Shown in pieces: positions 13,585-22,035 of a stretch of 64,000 nucleotides of DNA. This stretch comes from Bin87 sp964502995 (GTDB lineage Bacteria > Chloroflexota > Dehalococcoidia > Lucifugimonadales > UBA3495). How positions within the stretch are numbered: the first letter of the stretch is position 1; each line of letters opens with the position of its first letter. The position numbers and the translations under genes were made by a program. The stretch is taken from NCBI GenBank assembly GCA_964502995.1, contig CAZCZB010000001.1:62001-126000 (forward strand), given 5' to 3'. A model generated the notes under the pieces. The model saw only the letters and a program-made list of their open reading frames with translations. It ran no database searches and was not told the origin of the DNA.

Positions 13585-14625
13585 TCAGGGTCGTCGCAGC
13601 GACGACGTCCCTGCCTCGCCGTCGCCTATGGCCCGCTGCCACGCTTCGCGCAGGGCCGGGAGTTGGTCAGCGAACACACTCGGGTCTTGATGGGTCAACC
13701 AGTAAACGAAATCGTCACTGGCGTCCGATGCGTTTTGAGGTGGCGGCAGACCATCACAATATGACTGCCACAGCAGCGCGAGGATGCGGTCAATTTGCCG
13801 GCGTTCCGCGCAGCGACGGCGACGCTCCCAGAACAGGTACACTCCATGATCCAGCCATTCCTCGAGGGCGTGGTCCAGCGGGTCGCCTTGGAAGCCCAGC
13901 ACGTCGGAGCGGTATGCGTCGCGTCCGATGCGCAGACGGTCAAACACGGCGTCGGCAAGCCAGTCGCGGCAAGCCTTCAGGTCGGCCGGCTGCATGGACC
14001 GCCAGCCGTGAACCTGTTGGTATTCCAGATCATCGGGCGCCTTGGCCGGGGCGCCGGCATCCCCCAGACTCACCGGCTCGATGTTGTGCAGCCACCACCA
14101 GCCGTTGAGGTTGTTGATCAGCTCGGCCTTCACAACCATACCGGCCAGCCCACGCACCATCGGCATCACCATTTCCGAGACCTCAGCTATAAATCCGTCG
14201 ATGATCACCTTGCGATTACGTGGCTCGTTGCTCTCGATTCGCAGCACGCCGACGACCACCTCGGGATACGGGAGCTGACGCCGGTCTTGAAGATCTTCTT
14301 GGCCATCGCCTTGCACCAGCTCGTGTTCAAGCGCCGCCCCCAGCGGTCCGTAGGCTTCCCTGGCAGTGGGTAGGTCCGCCCGCTCTGCGGATTCCTCCCG
14401 AACGCTGCCGATGCCCTCCGCATCGTCGGACTGGGTGATGCCGACGGTGGCGGCTACTTCGGCCTGGAGTTCCTGTTCCGCTATGGTTCCAAAATGCGGT
14501 GATGCCCTCCAGTCGGCGTCAACGTAGTCGCTGAGATACCAGAGGTGTGCATATCGGCTCCACCACGCGGCGGGGTGCTCTCCCGGTCTTGGGTTGTGCA
14601 TCATGTAGGCAGGTATCAATTTCAT
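13585..14625 (-). CDS. Phage protein of unknown function (346 aa)
   Basis: MKLIPAYMMHNPRPG starts behind AAAGGAGA. The protein is rich in tryptophan and charged residues, mostly helical, with RRRRCAERRQIDRILALLWQ near residue 275. It shows no Walker, nuclease or zinc motif. It lies just downstream of the Toprim primase and may be a replication accessory protein by position. Confidence 0.68.
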   Translation of the reverse strand: MKLIPAYMMHNPRPGEHPAAWWSRYAHLWYLSDYVDADWRASPHFGTIAEQELQAEVAATVGITQSDDAEGIGSVREESAERADLPTAREAYGPLGAALEHELVQGDGQEDLQDRRQLPYPEVVVGVLRIESNEPRNRKVIIDGFIAEVSEMVMPMVRGLAGMVVKAELINNLNGWWWLHNIEPVSLGDAGAPAKAPDDLEYQQVHGWRSMQPADLKACRDWLADAVFDRLRIGRDAYRSDVLGFQGDPLDHALEEWLDHGVYLFWERRRRCAERRQIDRILALLWQSYCDGLPPPQNASDASDDFVYWLTHQDPSVFADQLPALREAWQRAIGDGEAGTSSLRRP

Positions 14626-14632
14626 TCTCCTT

Positions 14633-15580
14633 TTAGTTCCAATCGGCCACGTCCCACCCTTTCGGGCAGGGACCGTAGCCGCCCAGGGCGCGGTACACGT
14701 CCTCGGCTTTCAGCATCTTCACGTCGCCGGCGATCCCGTCCAGGTAGTCGCGGACGCGCAGCACGAACATCACGCCGGCGTCGTCGTTGTCGCCCATGAC
14801 CAGCACTTCACGGTCTTTCAGCGGCCACCACGAGGTCGGCGCCGGCCCGCTCCCGCCCACCGGACAGGTGCAGGCGTACTGCGGCCACAGCTCGGCCGCG
14901 GCGTCCGTGGCCTTCTCGCCCTCGCAGATCAGCACCGTGGCGTCGGGCATGGCCAACAGTTCCGGCAACCGATACAGGGGCAGGATGGCGTCCTGGGTTC
15001 CGCCCAGCGCCCAGCGCCGGCCCGTCCAGGTAGCCCGACGCACTTCCTTGTCCGGGATGCCCTTTTTGTCGTTCCACGCCGGCCACCTGACCACCAGCAG
15101 GGCGATGCCGCCGTCCTTCGTGCGGTAGCGGTAGATCTCCGGCGCTCCGGTGGACGAAATTTCCTGGTTCTCCGCCCAGAAGTCCAGTTCCTCTTTACGC
15201 GGCAACCGGGCGTCGGGCGGCGCGATCTTCAGGCGGTAGGTGGGCGGCGGGGTCTCCGGTACCGCCGGCGCCGTGGCGACGGAGCCGGTGCCACGGCTGA
15301 GCCAGTTGCTTGCCCTGAGCCACCGGATCGCGTCGCCGGCGTCGCAGCCCAGCCTGGCGGCCACCACGTCCACCACGTCGTGATAGACGCCCCCGTTGAA
15401 CTCGTACCCATGCCCATCAGTGAGCGAGATCATGCAGGACTGGCCCGGTTCGCCCTGGAAGTTGCCGACCTGGAGCGTCTGCTTCCGTGAGTTGACCTTC
15501 CCAGTGGGATAGAGGCCCACCATCAACGCCCGCATGTCCGCGATCCGCTGGGAGATTGGGGGCCGTTTGTGCTGCGTCAT
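14633..15580 (-). CDS. Toprim-domain DNA primase (phage)
   Basis: The 315-residue protein has a central Toprim signature: LICEGEKATDAAAELWP near residue 233 (the catalytic Glu of the EGE motif) and VLVMGDNDDAG near residue 276 (DxD). N-terminal residues 60-90 carry YHDVVDVVAARLG, typical of phage primase leaders. It should synthesise primers for phage replication, working with the DUF3987 ATPase encoded at 16202-17731. The start at 15580 follows GGAGGG and overlaps the preceding gene by 4 bases. Confidence 0.82.
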   Translation of the reverse strand: MTQHKRPPISQRIADMRALMVGLYPTGKVNSRKQTLQVGNFQGEPGQSCMISLTDGHGYEFNGGVYHDVVDVVAARLGCDAGDAIRWLRASNWLSRGTGSVATAPAVPETPPPTYRLKIAPPDARLPRKEELDFWAENQEISSTGAPEIYRYRTKDGGIALLVVRWPAWNDKKGIPDKEVRRATWTGRRWALGGTQDAILPLYRLPELLAMPDATVLICEGEKATDAAAELWPQYACTCPVGGSGPAPTSWWPLKDREVLVMGDNDDAGVMFVLRVRDYLDGIAGDVKMLKAEDVYRALGGYGPCPKGWDVADWN

Positions 15581-15915
15581 CGGCCTGCCCTCCCTGAGCG
15601 CAGCATGTGGCCCGCGCTCGGCATGGCCGCACATGCGCTACACATTGGCAGGTCCGGTGATTCCTTACGCCGGCTGCATTCGCAGAGCGACCGCTGATAC
15701 TCCCGTGACTTGGCTCGGCAGGCTTCCAAGTTGCGATAGTAATAATCGCGCCACCATTGCCGCCGCCGCTCCGATGGCAAGGAGTCTTGATATACCCTCG
15801 TGCGGCAGCTCGCCGAGCAGTAGATCTGCCGCATCCCCTTGACCTTGGGTGTGAAGGTGTTTTCGCAGCCATCGCGGGCGCACGTTCTAACCTCTGTCGT
15901 CATTACTGGACTCAT
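15577..15915 (-). CDS. Zinc-finger phage protein (112 aa)
   Basis: MSPVMTTEVRTCARDG starts behind GGAGAAGGGC. The pattern CARDGCENTF...IYCSASCRTR is the same finger as in the 9843-10124 gene, followed by a basic, tyrosine-rich helix (RRRQWWRDYYYRN) and more cysteines (CECSRR, CSAC). Its position between a probable origin and the primase fits a replication or DNA-binding role, by inference. Confidence 0.72.
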   Translation of the reverse strand: MSPVMTTEVRTCARDGCENTFTPKVKGMRQIYCSASCRTRVYQDSLPSERRRQWWRDYYYRNLEACRAKSREYQRSLCECSRRKESPDLPMCSACAAMPSAGHMLRSGRAGR

Positions 15916-16078
15916 GCCCTTCTCCGTTCGCATAGCGGGCCTCACAACGCCGCTTTGCTGCCCTTTTGATGCGTCTGTCGTTCGGCGTCGCCCGGATGCG
16001 CGAATCTCGGCGTCTCGGCTCCAATCGCCGAGACTCGGATTTTCGATTTCATGTCACCTGCCTGTCGTTCCCTGACCT

Positions 16079-16197
16079 GAAAATTGTCAAAATTGTCAAT
16101 TTTCCAGTGCGTGTTATTCCAAATACCTATATTTCGTATTTCCTCGCGTACTAAATCTGTTAACACGCACCGACAATTTGACAATTTTGACAATTTC
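16079..16197. repeat. Long AT-rich inverted repeat, candidate replication origin
   Basis: Arms at 16079-16116 and 16161-16197 are nearly complementary over about 37 bases. Each contains repeats of ATTGTCAA and ends in GTGCGTGTTA (or its complement), with a roughly 44-base AT-rich loop between. The tract is strikingly AT-rich in a GC-rich genome and lies between the DUF3987 ATPase gene and the zinc-finger/primase genes. Origin, operator or large cruciform are all possible. Confidence 0.6.
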
Positions 16198-16201
16198 GGC
16201 G

Positions 16202-17731
16202 TTACTCTCGTGCCGCCGGATGGACCAGCCACTTTCCGCGCTGGCCGGGGATCGGCTCGACCAAGCCCTCGGTTTCCAGGCGACGGATGGCGTCATTCCG
16301 GCGGTCTGGATCGGTACGAAAAGATCTCCAACCCAACGTCAACAGCGACCGCAGCCCGACCACCAGCTCGCCCTCGGCGTCGGTGCTGACGCCCTTGGCG
16401 CCGCTGTACACGGCGTCACCGATGGCCCTCCACGCGATGAGCGCGTCGTTGGCCTCCTGGGTTGCCATGCTCATGCTGGCCACACGGCGCAGTTCGTTGC
16501 CGTACCAGTCGGCCAGGTCAATGCCGGCCTGGGCCTCGTCCGGTGTCATGGTCAGGTCGGAGCCGGGGCTGACCGTCTGATAGCCGCGCAACGCGGTCAG
16601 CAGCCCGGCGATGCGCTGGGCGTGTTCCGTGGATCGGTTGTGCCAGCCGGCCATGACGGTGTCCCCGTCGCCGTTGGCCGTGGCAACGAGCACGTACTCG
16701 GTCTCCAGGTACGAGCGCATCATCCCGTGGGCCTCCAGGTCCAGTGTGATGTTGGCCCGTTCCGGCGTCCGGTAGCCCGCGAATTCGACGCCGTCGTTCT
16801 GGCGCCGGAGGGCCTCCGCCATGATGCGCTCGATGCCGTTGAATCGGCGCTTGGCGTCGGCGCGTTCCTGACGGGACAGATCCGGCGGCAGGTCTTCGAG
16901 GTCCGCCTGATACGACACCAGCAACCGTTGGGCATAACCGTTGGCGGCGGCCGGGTCCATCACCCATGAAGCGAAGGGGCCGGGCTGCCCGAAAAACAGG
17001 CAGGACAGATAGCGGCCGGTGATCGTATAGTCGGTCTGATCGCGCACGCGGTTGACATGTATGCCGGTGCCGTCCCAAAGGGCGGCGTAGTCGTGCATGG
17101 TCTTGGGCCGGTTGGCGGACTTGCCGGACCAACCGTCGGTCAACGTCACCAGCTCGGTCAGATATTGCCACTGGGCGGGCCGGCCCTCCGCCAGGCATTG
17201 CATCAGGGCCTCGATGGTGGCGTCGGACCGGAGCACCTGGGGCGATGAACGGGCCGGGGCCCGGTCGGGATTGTCGTCGCGGGCGGCTTTGTCGGCGTGG
17301 GACCACCACGCCTTGGCGTCGCGCCAACGCAGGCCGACGGCGGTATCGGCCTGGTCGAATATCTTCTTGACCTCGCCCAGGGTCGAGGACTTGCGCTGTC
17401 CCGTGGGCGCGGCGCAGATCGCATAGACCTGGAGCGGGAGGTCGGGGCCGATGCCCTGCACCACGTAGTCCAGCTGAGCGACGCCGGCCAGACCCGCCAG
17501 CAGAGCCGTGCCCGCCATGGCGGGGTTGGCGCCAGTGAGTTCGTAGAGCGCATCGACGGCATCCTGCACGACCGGCGGCAGCTTGTGCAGCGGATATGGG
17601 GCCTGATCCGGTATGCGGGCATCGAGCGTCGGCTCCGGCCACTCGATGGCCGGGAGCGCCGGCCTTGATGGGCCGTCGTCCCGTTCGGGAGGGGCGTTCG
17701 CCATTGCCGCGAGGTCGGTTGTATCAGCCAT
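16202..17731 (-). CDS. DUF3987-type replicative ATPase (helicase/primase-like)
   Basis: This 509-residue protein matches the DUF3987 phage/plasmid family. It has an N-terminal helical segment with PYPLHKLPPVVQDAVDAL near residue 45, a Walker-A-like APTGQRKSS near residue 108 in the family position, an acidic Walker-B region and long helical C-terminal parts. Members accompany phage primases and are thought to act in replication initiation. The start lacks a good Shine-Dalgarno. It ends immediately beside the inverted repeat at 16079-16197. Confidence 0.78.
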   Translation of the reverse strand: MADTTDLAAMANAPPERDDGPSRPALPAIEWPEPTLDARIPDQAPYPLHKLPPVVQDAVDALYELTGANPAMAGTALLAGLAGVAQLDYVVQGIGPDLPLQVYAICAAPTGQRKSSTLGEVKKIFDQADTAVGLRWRDAKAWWSHADKAARDDNPDRAPARSSPQVLRSDATIEALMQCLAEGRPAQWQYLTELVTLTDGWSGKSANRPKTMHDYAALWDGTGIHVNRVRDQTDYTITGRYLSCLFFGQPGPFASWVMDPAAANGYAQRLLVSYQADLEDLPPDLSRQERADAKRRFNGIERIMAEALRRQNDGVEFAGYRTPERANITLDLEAHGMMRSYLETEYVLVATANGDGDTVMAGWHNRSTEHAQRIAGLLTALRGYQTVSPGSDLTMTPDEAQAGIDLADWYGNELRRVASMSMATQEANDALIAWRAIGDAVYSGAKGVSTDAEGELVVGLRSLLTLGWRSFRTDPDRRNDAIRRLETEGLVEPIPGQRGKWLVHPAARE

Positions 17732-17766
17732 CGTGCTTGTTCAATTCGGCGTTGGTGGCGTTGTCG

Positions 17767-19794
17767 TCATTCCGTAGGTTGGGCGTCAGACAGCGTGGCC
17801 CGGACGAGCGCGGCCGCCAGATGGACGGGAACCGCGTTGCCGATTTGCTTCGTGACCTCGCTGATGTTGCCCACGAACTCGTACTGCGACTCCTCGTCGT
17901 CAAACCCCATGGCCCGGGCCAGCTCGGCGTTCTCCAGCATCCTGAACCGGATGTCCAGCAGGTGAGGCTGGCCGTCCACGAAAACGATGCGCCTGGGGTC
18001 GATGCCGGCTTCGACGGCCTCGCGGGCGATGTCCTCCGCGATGGTGGGCGTAACCAGGTTGCCCGCCCCTCGACTGGTGACTTTGGGCAGCGGGTCGGAC
18101 ACGTCATGCACCCTCGGCTCCTGACCGGAAGCCTCGCCGAAGTTGGGCACGATGTAGGACTGCGCCACCGGAACCGTCAGCGTCAAATCTCCCTTGGTGG
18201 TCATGGTGGGCAGTGGGCTATCCAGCGGCCGGCTATAGTCGCCGCTGCGTCCCGTCTGACTGATCCGGGCCACGATGGGTTGCGCCAACCCCAGCCCCGG
18301 CGAGGTGGTGATAGAACCCAACGGCTTATCCACCGAGTGGACACGGCGGTCGTCGCCCTTCTCCCCCTGGCTGCCGTTGCCGTGGGCCAGTTTGATCACG
18401 GCGGGGTTGGCCAGCCCATGACGCGCCTTCGTGGTAACCGTGTGCAGGGGATCGTCGATGCTGGCGGCATCGCTGTTGCCGTAGTATTCGACGATAACCG
18501 GACTGACGACGGCGTGTTTACGGCAGCCGGTGATCGCCGACAGCGGGTGAGCCGTGTCCTGGGCGAAGCTCTGGCCGTAATACTGGATGATGGTCGGGCG
18601 TACCAGCGAGATCTTGCCCGCCGTGGCGATGGTAGGGGTCGGCTCCTCGGTCGATCTTGGCGCTCCGGCGCTCTGCTGGCCCAGCATGAAGGGCCGCAGG
18701 TCCGGCTCGACGAGAATGCTGCCGCCGCCGTGGGCCGTGGTGATACAGGGAACCGGCTCATCGACACCCTTGGGGGCATTGTCGGTCCGGTTCGCGTTCA
18801 GGAACGGTTCGGCGTCGGTGTTCACCAGGTAGCCGCCGCCCTGGCAGGTGACGGTTGGGAACGGATCATCGATTGAATGGAAGCGGCCGGTCCCGTTCTC
18901 GCCGTGGCGATTCAGGATGAACGCCTGCGCCGGCAGATCGGCGGGATCCGCGCCGATCTCGTCTTCCAGGTCCAATAGCCGGATGTAGAGCGGGGCCAGC
19001 GGACCGCCGAAATGCTGGAGGCCCTTGGCGATGCGCCGGCGCGTCTTGGGGCTGAGCGGACGCTTCCGGTACTTGGGGTCGTCCAGCAGGGAGCGTCCCA
19101 GGTTCTCCCAGTTGATGATCTCCTTGGCCCCGCGCCAGGGTTGCCGCCCCGGGAACATCCCCGTGTCGCCCCTGGCATGGGACGGCTCGGGCCAAACCGT
19201 CGGCCTGCCGTCCTTCCGGGCCAGCAGAAAGAACCGGGTGCGCGTGGTCGCGTCGCCGTAGTCGGCGGCGTTGAGCATCTTCCACTCGGCGGTGTAGCCC
19301 AGGGCGTGGAAGGTCAGGAACCAGGCTTCAAAATGCTTGCCGCGCTGGGACTTATCGGGCCGTCCACTTTCGTCGAGAGGCCCCCAATTCACGAACTCCG
19401 GCACGTTCTCTATGATGACGCAGCGGACATCGAGCTTGGTGAGCCAATTGTGGATCGCCCAGGGGTTCATCCTGCCCTGGTCGTGAATGGGCTTGCCGCC
19501 CCGTGCGCGGGAGTAGAACCGGCACTCCGGGCTGGCCATCAGCAGGTCCAGCCGGCCCCCCGGTACGACGGCCTCGGGATCCACGATGCTGACGTCCTCC
19601 ACCAGGTGCCTGGCCGTGGGATGGTTGGCCTGGTGTGTGGCGATAGCGGTGTTCCAGTGGTTGATTGCCACCAGGTCCATGGCGCTGCCGAGGTCCTCTA
19701 TGGCGTGTTGGGCGCCGGTCGAGGAACCGCCGGCTCCACAGAAGAGGTCGGCGACGAGGAACGTACTCTGCAAATCTATGGTGGATGCTTTCAC
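17767..19794 (-). CDS. C5-cytosine DNA methyltransferase with eight internal repeats
   Basis: This 675-residue enzyme should methylate cytosine at C5 to protect phage DNA from restriction. Motif I is ADLFCGAGGSSTG, motif IV is SPECRFYSRARGG (the catalytic Cys is present in SPEC rather than PPC), motif VI is IIENVPEF and motif VIII is TRTRFFLLA. The target-recognition region, residues 300-565, consists of eight imperfect repeats of the form (D/E)xPxPTxTTxxxxxLVxP, far longer than in a standard enzyme. Closing motifs X and IX (GFDDEE, VTKQIGNAVPV) are intact. It starts at GTG 19794 behind GGAG. Confidence 0.9.
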   Translation of the reverse strand: MKASTIDLQSTFLVADLFCGAGGSSTGAQHAIEDLGSAMDLVAINHWNTAIATHQANHPTARHLVEDVSIVDPEAVVPGGRLDLLMASPECRFYSRARGGKPIHDQGRMNPWAIHNWLTKLDVRCVIIENVPEFVNWGPLDESGRPDKSQRGKHFEAWFLTFHALGYTAEWKMLNAADYGDATTRTRFFLLARKDGRPTVWPEPSHARGDTGMFPGRQPWRGAKEIINWENLGRSLLDDPKYRKRPLSPKTRRRIAKGLQHFGGPLAPLYIRLLDLEDEIGADPADLPAQAFILNRHGENGTGRFHSIDDPFPTVTCQGGGYLVNTDAEPFLNANRTDNAPKGVDEPVPCITTAHGGGSILVEPDLRPFMLGQQSAGAPRSTEEPTPTIATAGKISLVRPTIIQYYGQSFAQDTAHPLSAITGCRKHAVVSPVIVEYYGNSDAASIDDPLHTVTTKARHGLANPAVIKLAHGNGSQGEKGDDRRVHSVDKPLGSITTSPGLGLAQPIVARISQTGRSGDYSRPLDSPLPTMTTKGDLTLTVPVAQSYIVPNFGEASGQEPRVHDVSDPLPKVTSRGAGNLVTPTIAEDIAREAVEAGIDPRRIVFVDGQPHLLDIRFRMLENAELARAMGFDDEESQYEFVGNISEVTKQIGNAVPVHLAAALVRATLSDAQPTE

Positions 19795-19819
19795 TTTGGG
19801 TCTCCGATAGCGTGTAGGT

Positions 19820-20329
19820 TTATGTCTGGTAGAGCATCGGCGTCGCCGCCTTGGGCAGGTACAGCGGATGGCGGGGCGCTCCGCCCTTCGTGGTCCCGAG
19901 GCAGTACAGCGACCTGTGCCGGAACCTGCTCAACATCGTCGCCACCGTGTCTCCCCGGTCCCGGTGGTGGCCGTGGACGCCCCAGGCACAAACCGTCAAC
20001 GTCGCGTTGTCGTGCATGTCCACCAGGGCATCGTCGTTGTCAGGGCCGACCGGGTCGTCGCTCTCGTAGAGCCGGTTCGGGTCGGTGGCACGGAGGGCAA
20101 AGAGGTTGCCCACCACGAGGCCGCCGAAGTCCCAGCGCCGGGCGTAGTCAATGCAGCGGCGGATGGTCGGATCATCCTGGCTGGCGTCGGCGGTGGACGG
20201 GTTCAGCATGATGAACAGGCACGACGGCTTGTCGGCGTCCCATTCGCGCCAGAGGCGGTAGCGGTACACGCCGTCGTCGGAGAGGACGGCCCCACTGGTT
20301 GGCGGAAGGTTTAGGTCTAGGGGCAACAT
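19820..20329 (-). CDS. DUF1643 domain protein
   Basis: The 169-residue protein carries family hallmarks: YRYRLWREW, LFIMLNPSTADA near residue 40, DPTIRRCIDYARRWDFGGLVVGN and CAWGVHG near residue 113. DUF1643 proteins are frequent in phages and plasmids; their activity is unknown. The ATG has GGAG 9 bases upstream. It lies between a cytosine methyltransferase and a run of very small genes. Confidence 0.85.
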   Translation of the reverse strand: MLPLDLNLPPTSGAVLSDDGVYRYRLWREWDADKPSCLFIMLNPSTADASQDDPTIRRCIDYARRWDFGGLVVGNLFALRATDPNRLYESDDPVGPDNDDALVDMHDNATLTVCAWGVHGHHRDRGDTVATMLSRFRHRSLYCLGTTKGGAPRHPLYLPKAATPMLYQT

Positions 20330-20332
20330 GGC

Positions 20333-20578
20333 TCACTTCTCCAGAGCTATGCACGTAGGGCAATCGACTACCTCAGTCGAAACGCGATAGTGAGCGCCGT
20401 TGGCAGGTACATCCATCGACCCGCAAGCGGTCCATGCACAAAACGTTGCCCGAGGATTCTTCGGTACCAACGGTTCGCCAAGGACCCAATGCACGGTCCC
20501 AGCGCGGTCGCAATAGACGGCCTGACCGATCTTCAACGAGGTATAAGGAAGGTGGTCTTTCGGGTTGGCTAAAGTCAT
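20333..20578 (-). CDS. Small phage protein (81 aa)
   Basis: MTLANPKDHLPYTSL follows GAGAAGGACTA. It has VYCDRAG, CAWTACG and a terminal CPTC, a possible metal site. Its ATG overlaps the stop of the upstream 29-aa frame. Function unknown. Confidence 0.68.
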   Translation of the reverse strand: MTLANPKDHLPYTSLKIGQAVYCDRAGTVHWVLGEPLVPKNPRATFCAWTACGSMDVPANGAHYRVSTEVVDCPTCIALEK

Positions 20579-20667
20579 TAGTCCTTCTCCAATGGTGTGA
20601 CGGTGATGCAGACCGGTCTCGATGCCATCGGCCGCTGGGCGATGAGGTTGAGCAGGTTGTCGGTCAT
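20578..20667 (-). CDS. Very small phage protein (29 aa)
   Basis: The frame MTDNLLNLIAQRPMASR to PLEKD begins behind AGGACTGACC, and its TAA overlaps the ATG of the next gene. That coupling, and the absence of other coding use of the strand, favour a real gene despite its size. Confidence 0.5.
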   Translation of the reverse strand: MTDNLLNLIAQRPMASRPVCITVTPLEKD

Positions 20668-20669
20668 GG

Positions 20670-20903
20670 TCAGTCCTGTACTCCGTTGATGTCGTGCCAC
20701 AGCGAGATGAGCGAGACCATCGGGCGGGTCAGACTGCGCTTCAACGACCGGAACCTCGGCGGAGACTCATTGGCGTACTTCCATGCCGGCGAGCCGATCA
20801 CCGCTTCGGAGGTCGTCTTGAGCGCGTCCTGCACCAGGACGTAGTAGCGCAGGTGGAGTTGCTGCTGGTCGGCCATGCCACCCTCCAATTCGGTGCCTAC
20901 CAT
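20670..20903 (-). CDS. Small phage protein (77 aa)
   Basis: Two starts have good ribosome binding sites: ATG at 20903 (AAGGAG, 8 bases) and ATG at 20876 (GGAGGG), giving 77 or 68 residues. The protein (MADQQQLHLRYYVLV...) is basic with a serine/arginine-rich centre. Function unknown. Confidence 0.62.
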   Translation of the reverse strand: MVGTELEGGMADQQQLHLRYYVLVQDALKTTSEAVIGSPAWKYANESPPRFRSLKRSLTRPMVSLISLWHDINGVQD

Positions 20904-21001
20904 CGTTTGTACTCCTTGGACGGGTCGCCATTCGGACGACGCCGACCGGTATCGGGAGACCTGAACCAGCCGTCCGGTTCGTCCGCTCCTGTGTTCACCA
21001 T
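20897..21001 (-). CDS. Possible small phage protein (34 aa)
   Basis: MVNTGADEPDGWFRS to KEYKRW has phage-like composition, and its stop overlaps the start of the next gene, but no clear Shine-Dalgarno precedes it. Call it tentative. Confidence 0.4.
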   Translation of the reverse strand: MVNTGADEPDGWFRSPDTGRRRPNGDPSKEYKRW

Positions 21002-21040
21002 TTCTGCAAGGGCCGCGACCGCGGCCAGTAAATCGGAGTA

Positions 21041-21202
21041 TCAATATGAGCGGGCCAGGCCGGGACGTACGGGGCCCAAGTAATGCAAGCGCCACCCGCC
21101 CATAAACAGCGGCTGTAACTCCCAATTCCGCACCTCTTCGAGGAATGCGGAGTCCTGGGTTGCTTCGGCGGCGGCACAGGTTTCGGATACTTCGGGTGTC
21201 AT
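21041..21202 (-). CDS. Small phage protein (53 aa)
   Basis: MTPEVSETCAAAEAT starts behind AAAGGAAAGACCCA and overlaps the upstream stop by a few bases. It is helical with an aromatic tail (FMGGWRLHYLG). Function unknown. Confidence 0.6.
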   Translation of the reverse strand: MTPEVSETCAAAEATQDSAFLEEVRNWELQPLFMGGWRLHYLGPVRPGLARSY

Positions 21203-21549
21203 TGGGTCTTTCCTTTCGCCTTGGCGATGGCTAAGCGGGCGGCGGCGCAATTCTCGTGATGATCGCCCGAGTCAAGCGGGATGAAGCTGTCGGGACAAAT
21301 GCACCAGTCATCGGATGGCCCGCGATTCAAACCAAGCAGCGCAGACATCAGGTAGGGAGCGGCTCTTATGGTGGCGTCGCTGAGATGGTTCGGCACCAAC
21401 ACCAGCCGCCAGTCCGCTCCGTTGCAGCAGGTGATCTCGTGATTGCACCGGCGGTAGCCGCACTCGGAACAATGGCTGCATGGGATTTGCAGGTCTCCTA
21501 AATTGGGGATAACCATTCGCAACTTGTCGGTGTGTTCGCAATCAGGCAT
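21199..21549 (-). CDS. Cysteine-rich phage protein with IAKAKG tail (116 aa)
   Basis: CEHTDK, CSHCSECGYRRC, CC and CIC give at least eight clustered cysteines, probably two zinc sites. The C-terminus AARLAIAKAKGKTQ is the same signature as in the 12389-13553 paralogues, 8 kb away. It starts behind GGGAGATAGCC. Confidence 0.72.
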   Translation of the reverse strand: MPDCEHTDKLRMVIPNLGDLQIPCSHCSECGYRRCNHEITCCNGADWRLVLVPNHLSDATIRAAPYLMSALLGLNRGPSDDWCICPDSFIPLDSGDHHENCAAARLAIAKAKGKTQ

Positions 21550-21551
21550 GG

Positions 21552-22028
21552 CTATCTCCCTTCACCCACGGGTGAACCGGACATGAGCATGGGAGGCATC
21601 CGGCCGGTGGCATAGGCTTCGTCCACCTGAGGGGAAAGCCAGTCAATGGCGCGGTGGTTGTTCGGCAATACCAGGTGAGCCATGAACTCTTCCTCCAGGG
21701 TGCTGATGCCGGACTCCACCGCTTCGAGCTTGGCCTTGATAACCAGGAGCAGGGCCCGCCAGCGTTGGCGACAGGCTTGTTCCCATGCTCTCTGCCATGC
21801 GTCTTCGCTGCGCCGCTGCCGGGTTGGCGTGAGGGTAAAGTTGTTCGCATCGGGCATGGTCATCACCATGCGGAACCGGCGACCGGACAACATGAACTCG
21901 ATGAATGTCTGCCCGCCCTCGATGTTCTCTCCTCGCAGGAATGCCGTCGCTCCGTAACGGGCGAGCAGAGATTCAATCTCGGCCTTGCTGCGTTCAATCG
22001 ATACAGTGGTTTTGCGTGCGTAGGTCAT
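21552..22028 (-). CDS. Widespread phage protein of unknown function (158 aa)
   Basis: The N-terminus MTYARKTTVSIERSKAEIESLLARYGA is the recognisable signature of a family common in phages, in which a helix (SRSKAEIExxLxRYGA) is followed by a beta segment IEFMLSGRRFRM. Its role is unknown. It begins at 22028 and overlaps nothing, following the adenine/cytosine methyltransferase gene by 7 bases, so they are coupled. Confidence 0.8.
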   Translation of the reverse strand: MTYARKTTVSIERSKAEIESLLARYGATAFLRGENIEGGQTFIEFMLSGRRFRMVMTMPDANNFTLTPTRQRRSEDAWQRAWEQACRQRWRALLLVIKAKLEAVESGISTLEEEFMAHLVLPNNHRAIDWLSPQVDEAYATGRMPPMLMSGSPVGEGR

Positions 22029-22035
22029 TCGCTTT

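Noticed and set aside
15942..16232. 96-codon leftward frame across the inverted repeat
   Set aside because: It would translate the AT-rich inverted repeat; the composition is not protein-like and no ribosome binding site precedes it.
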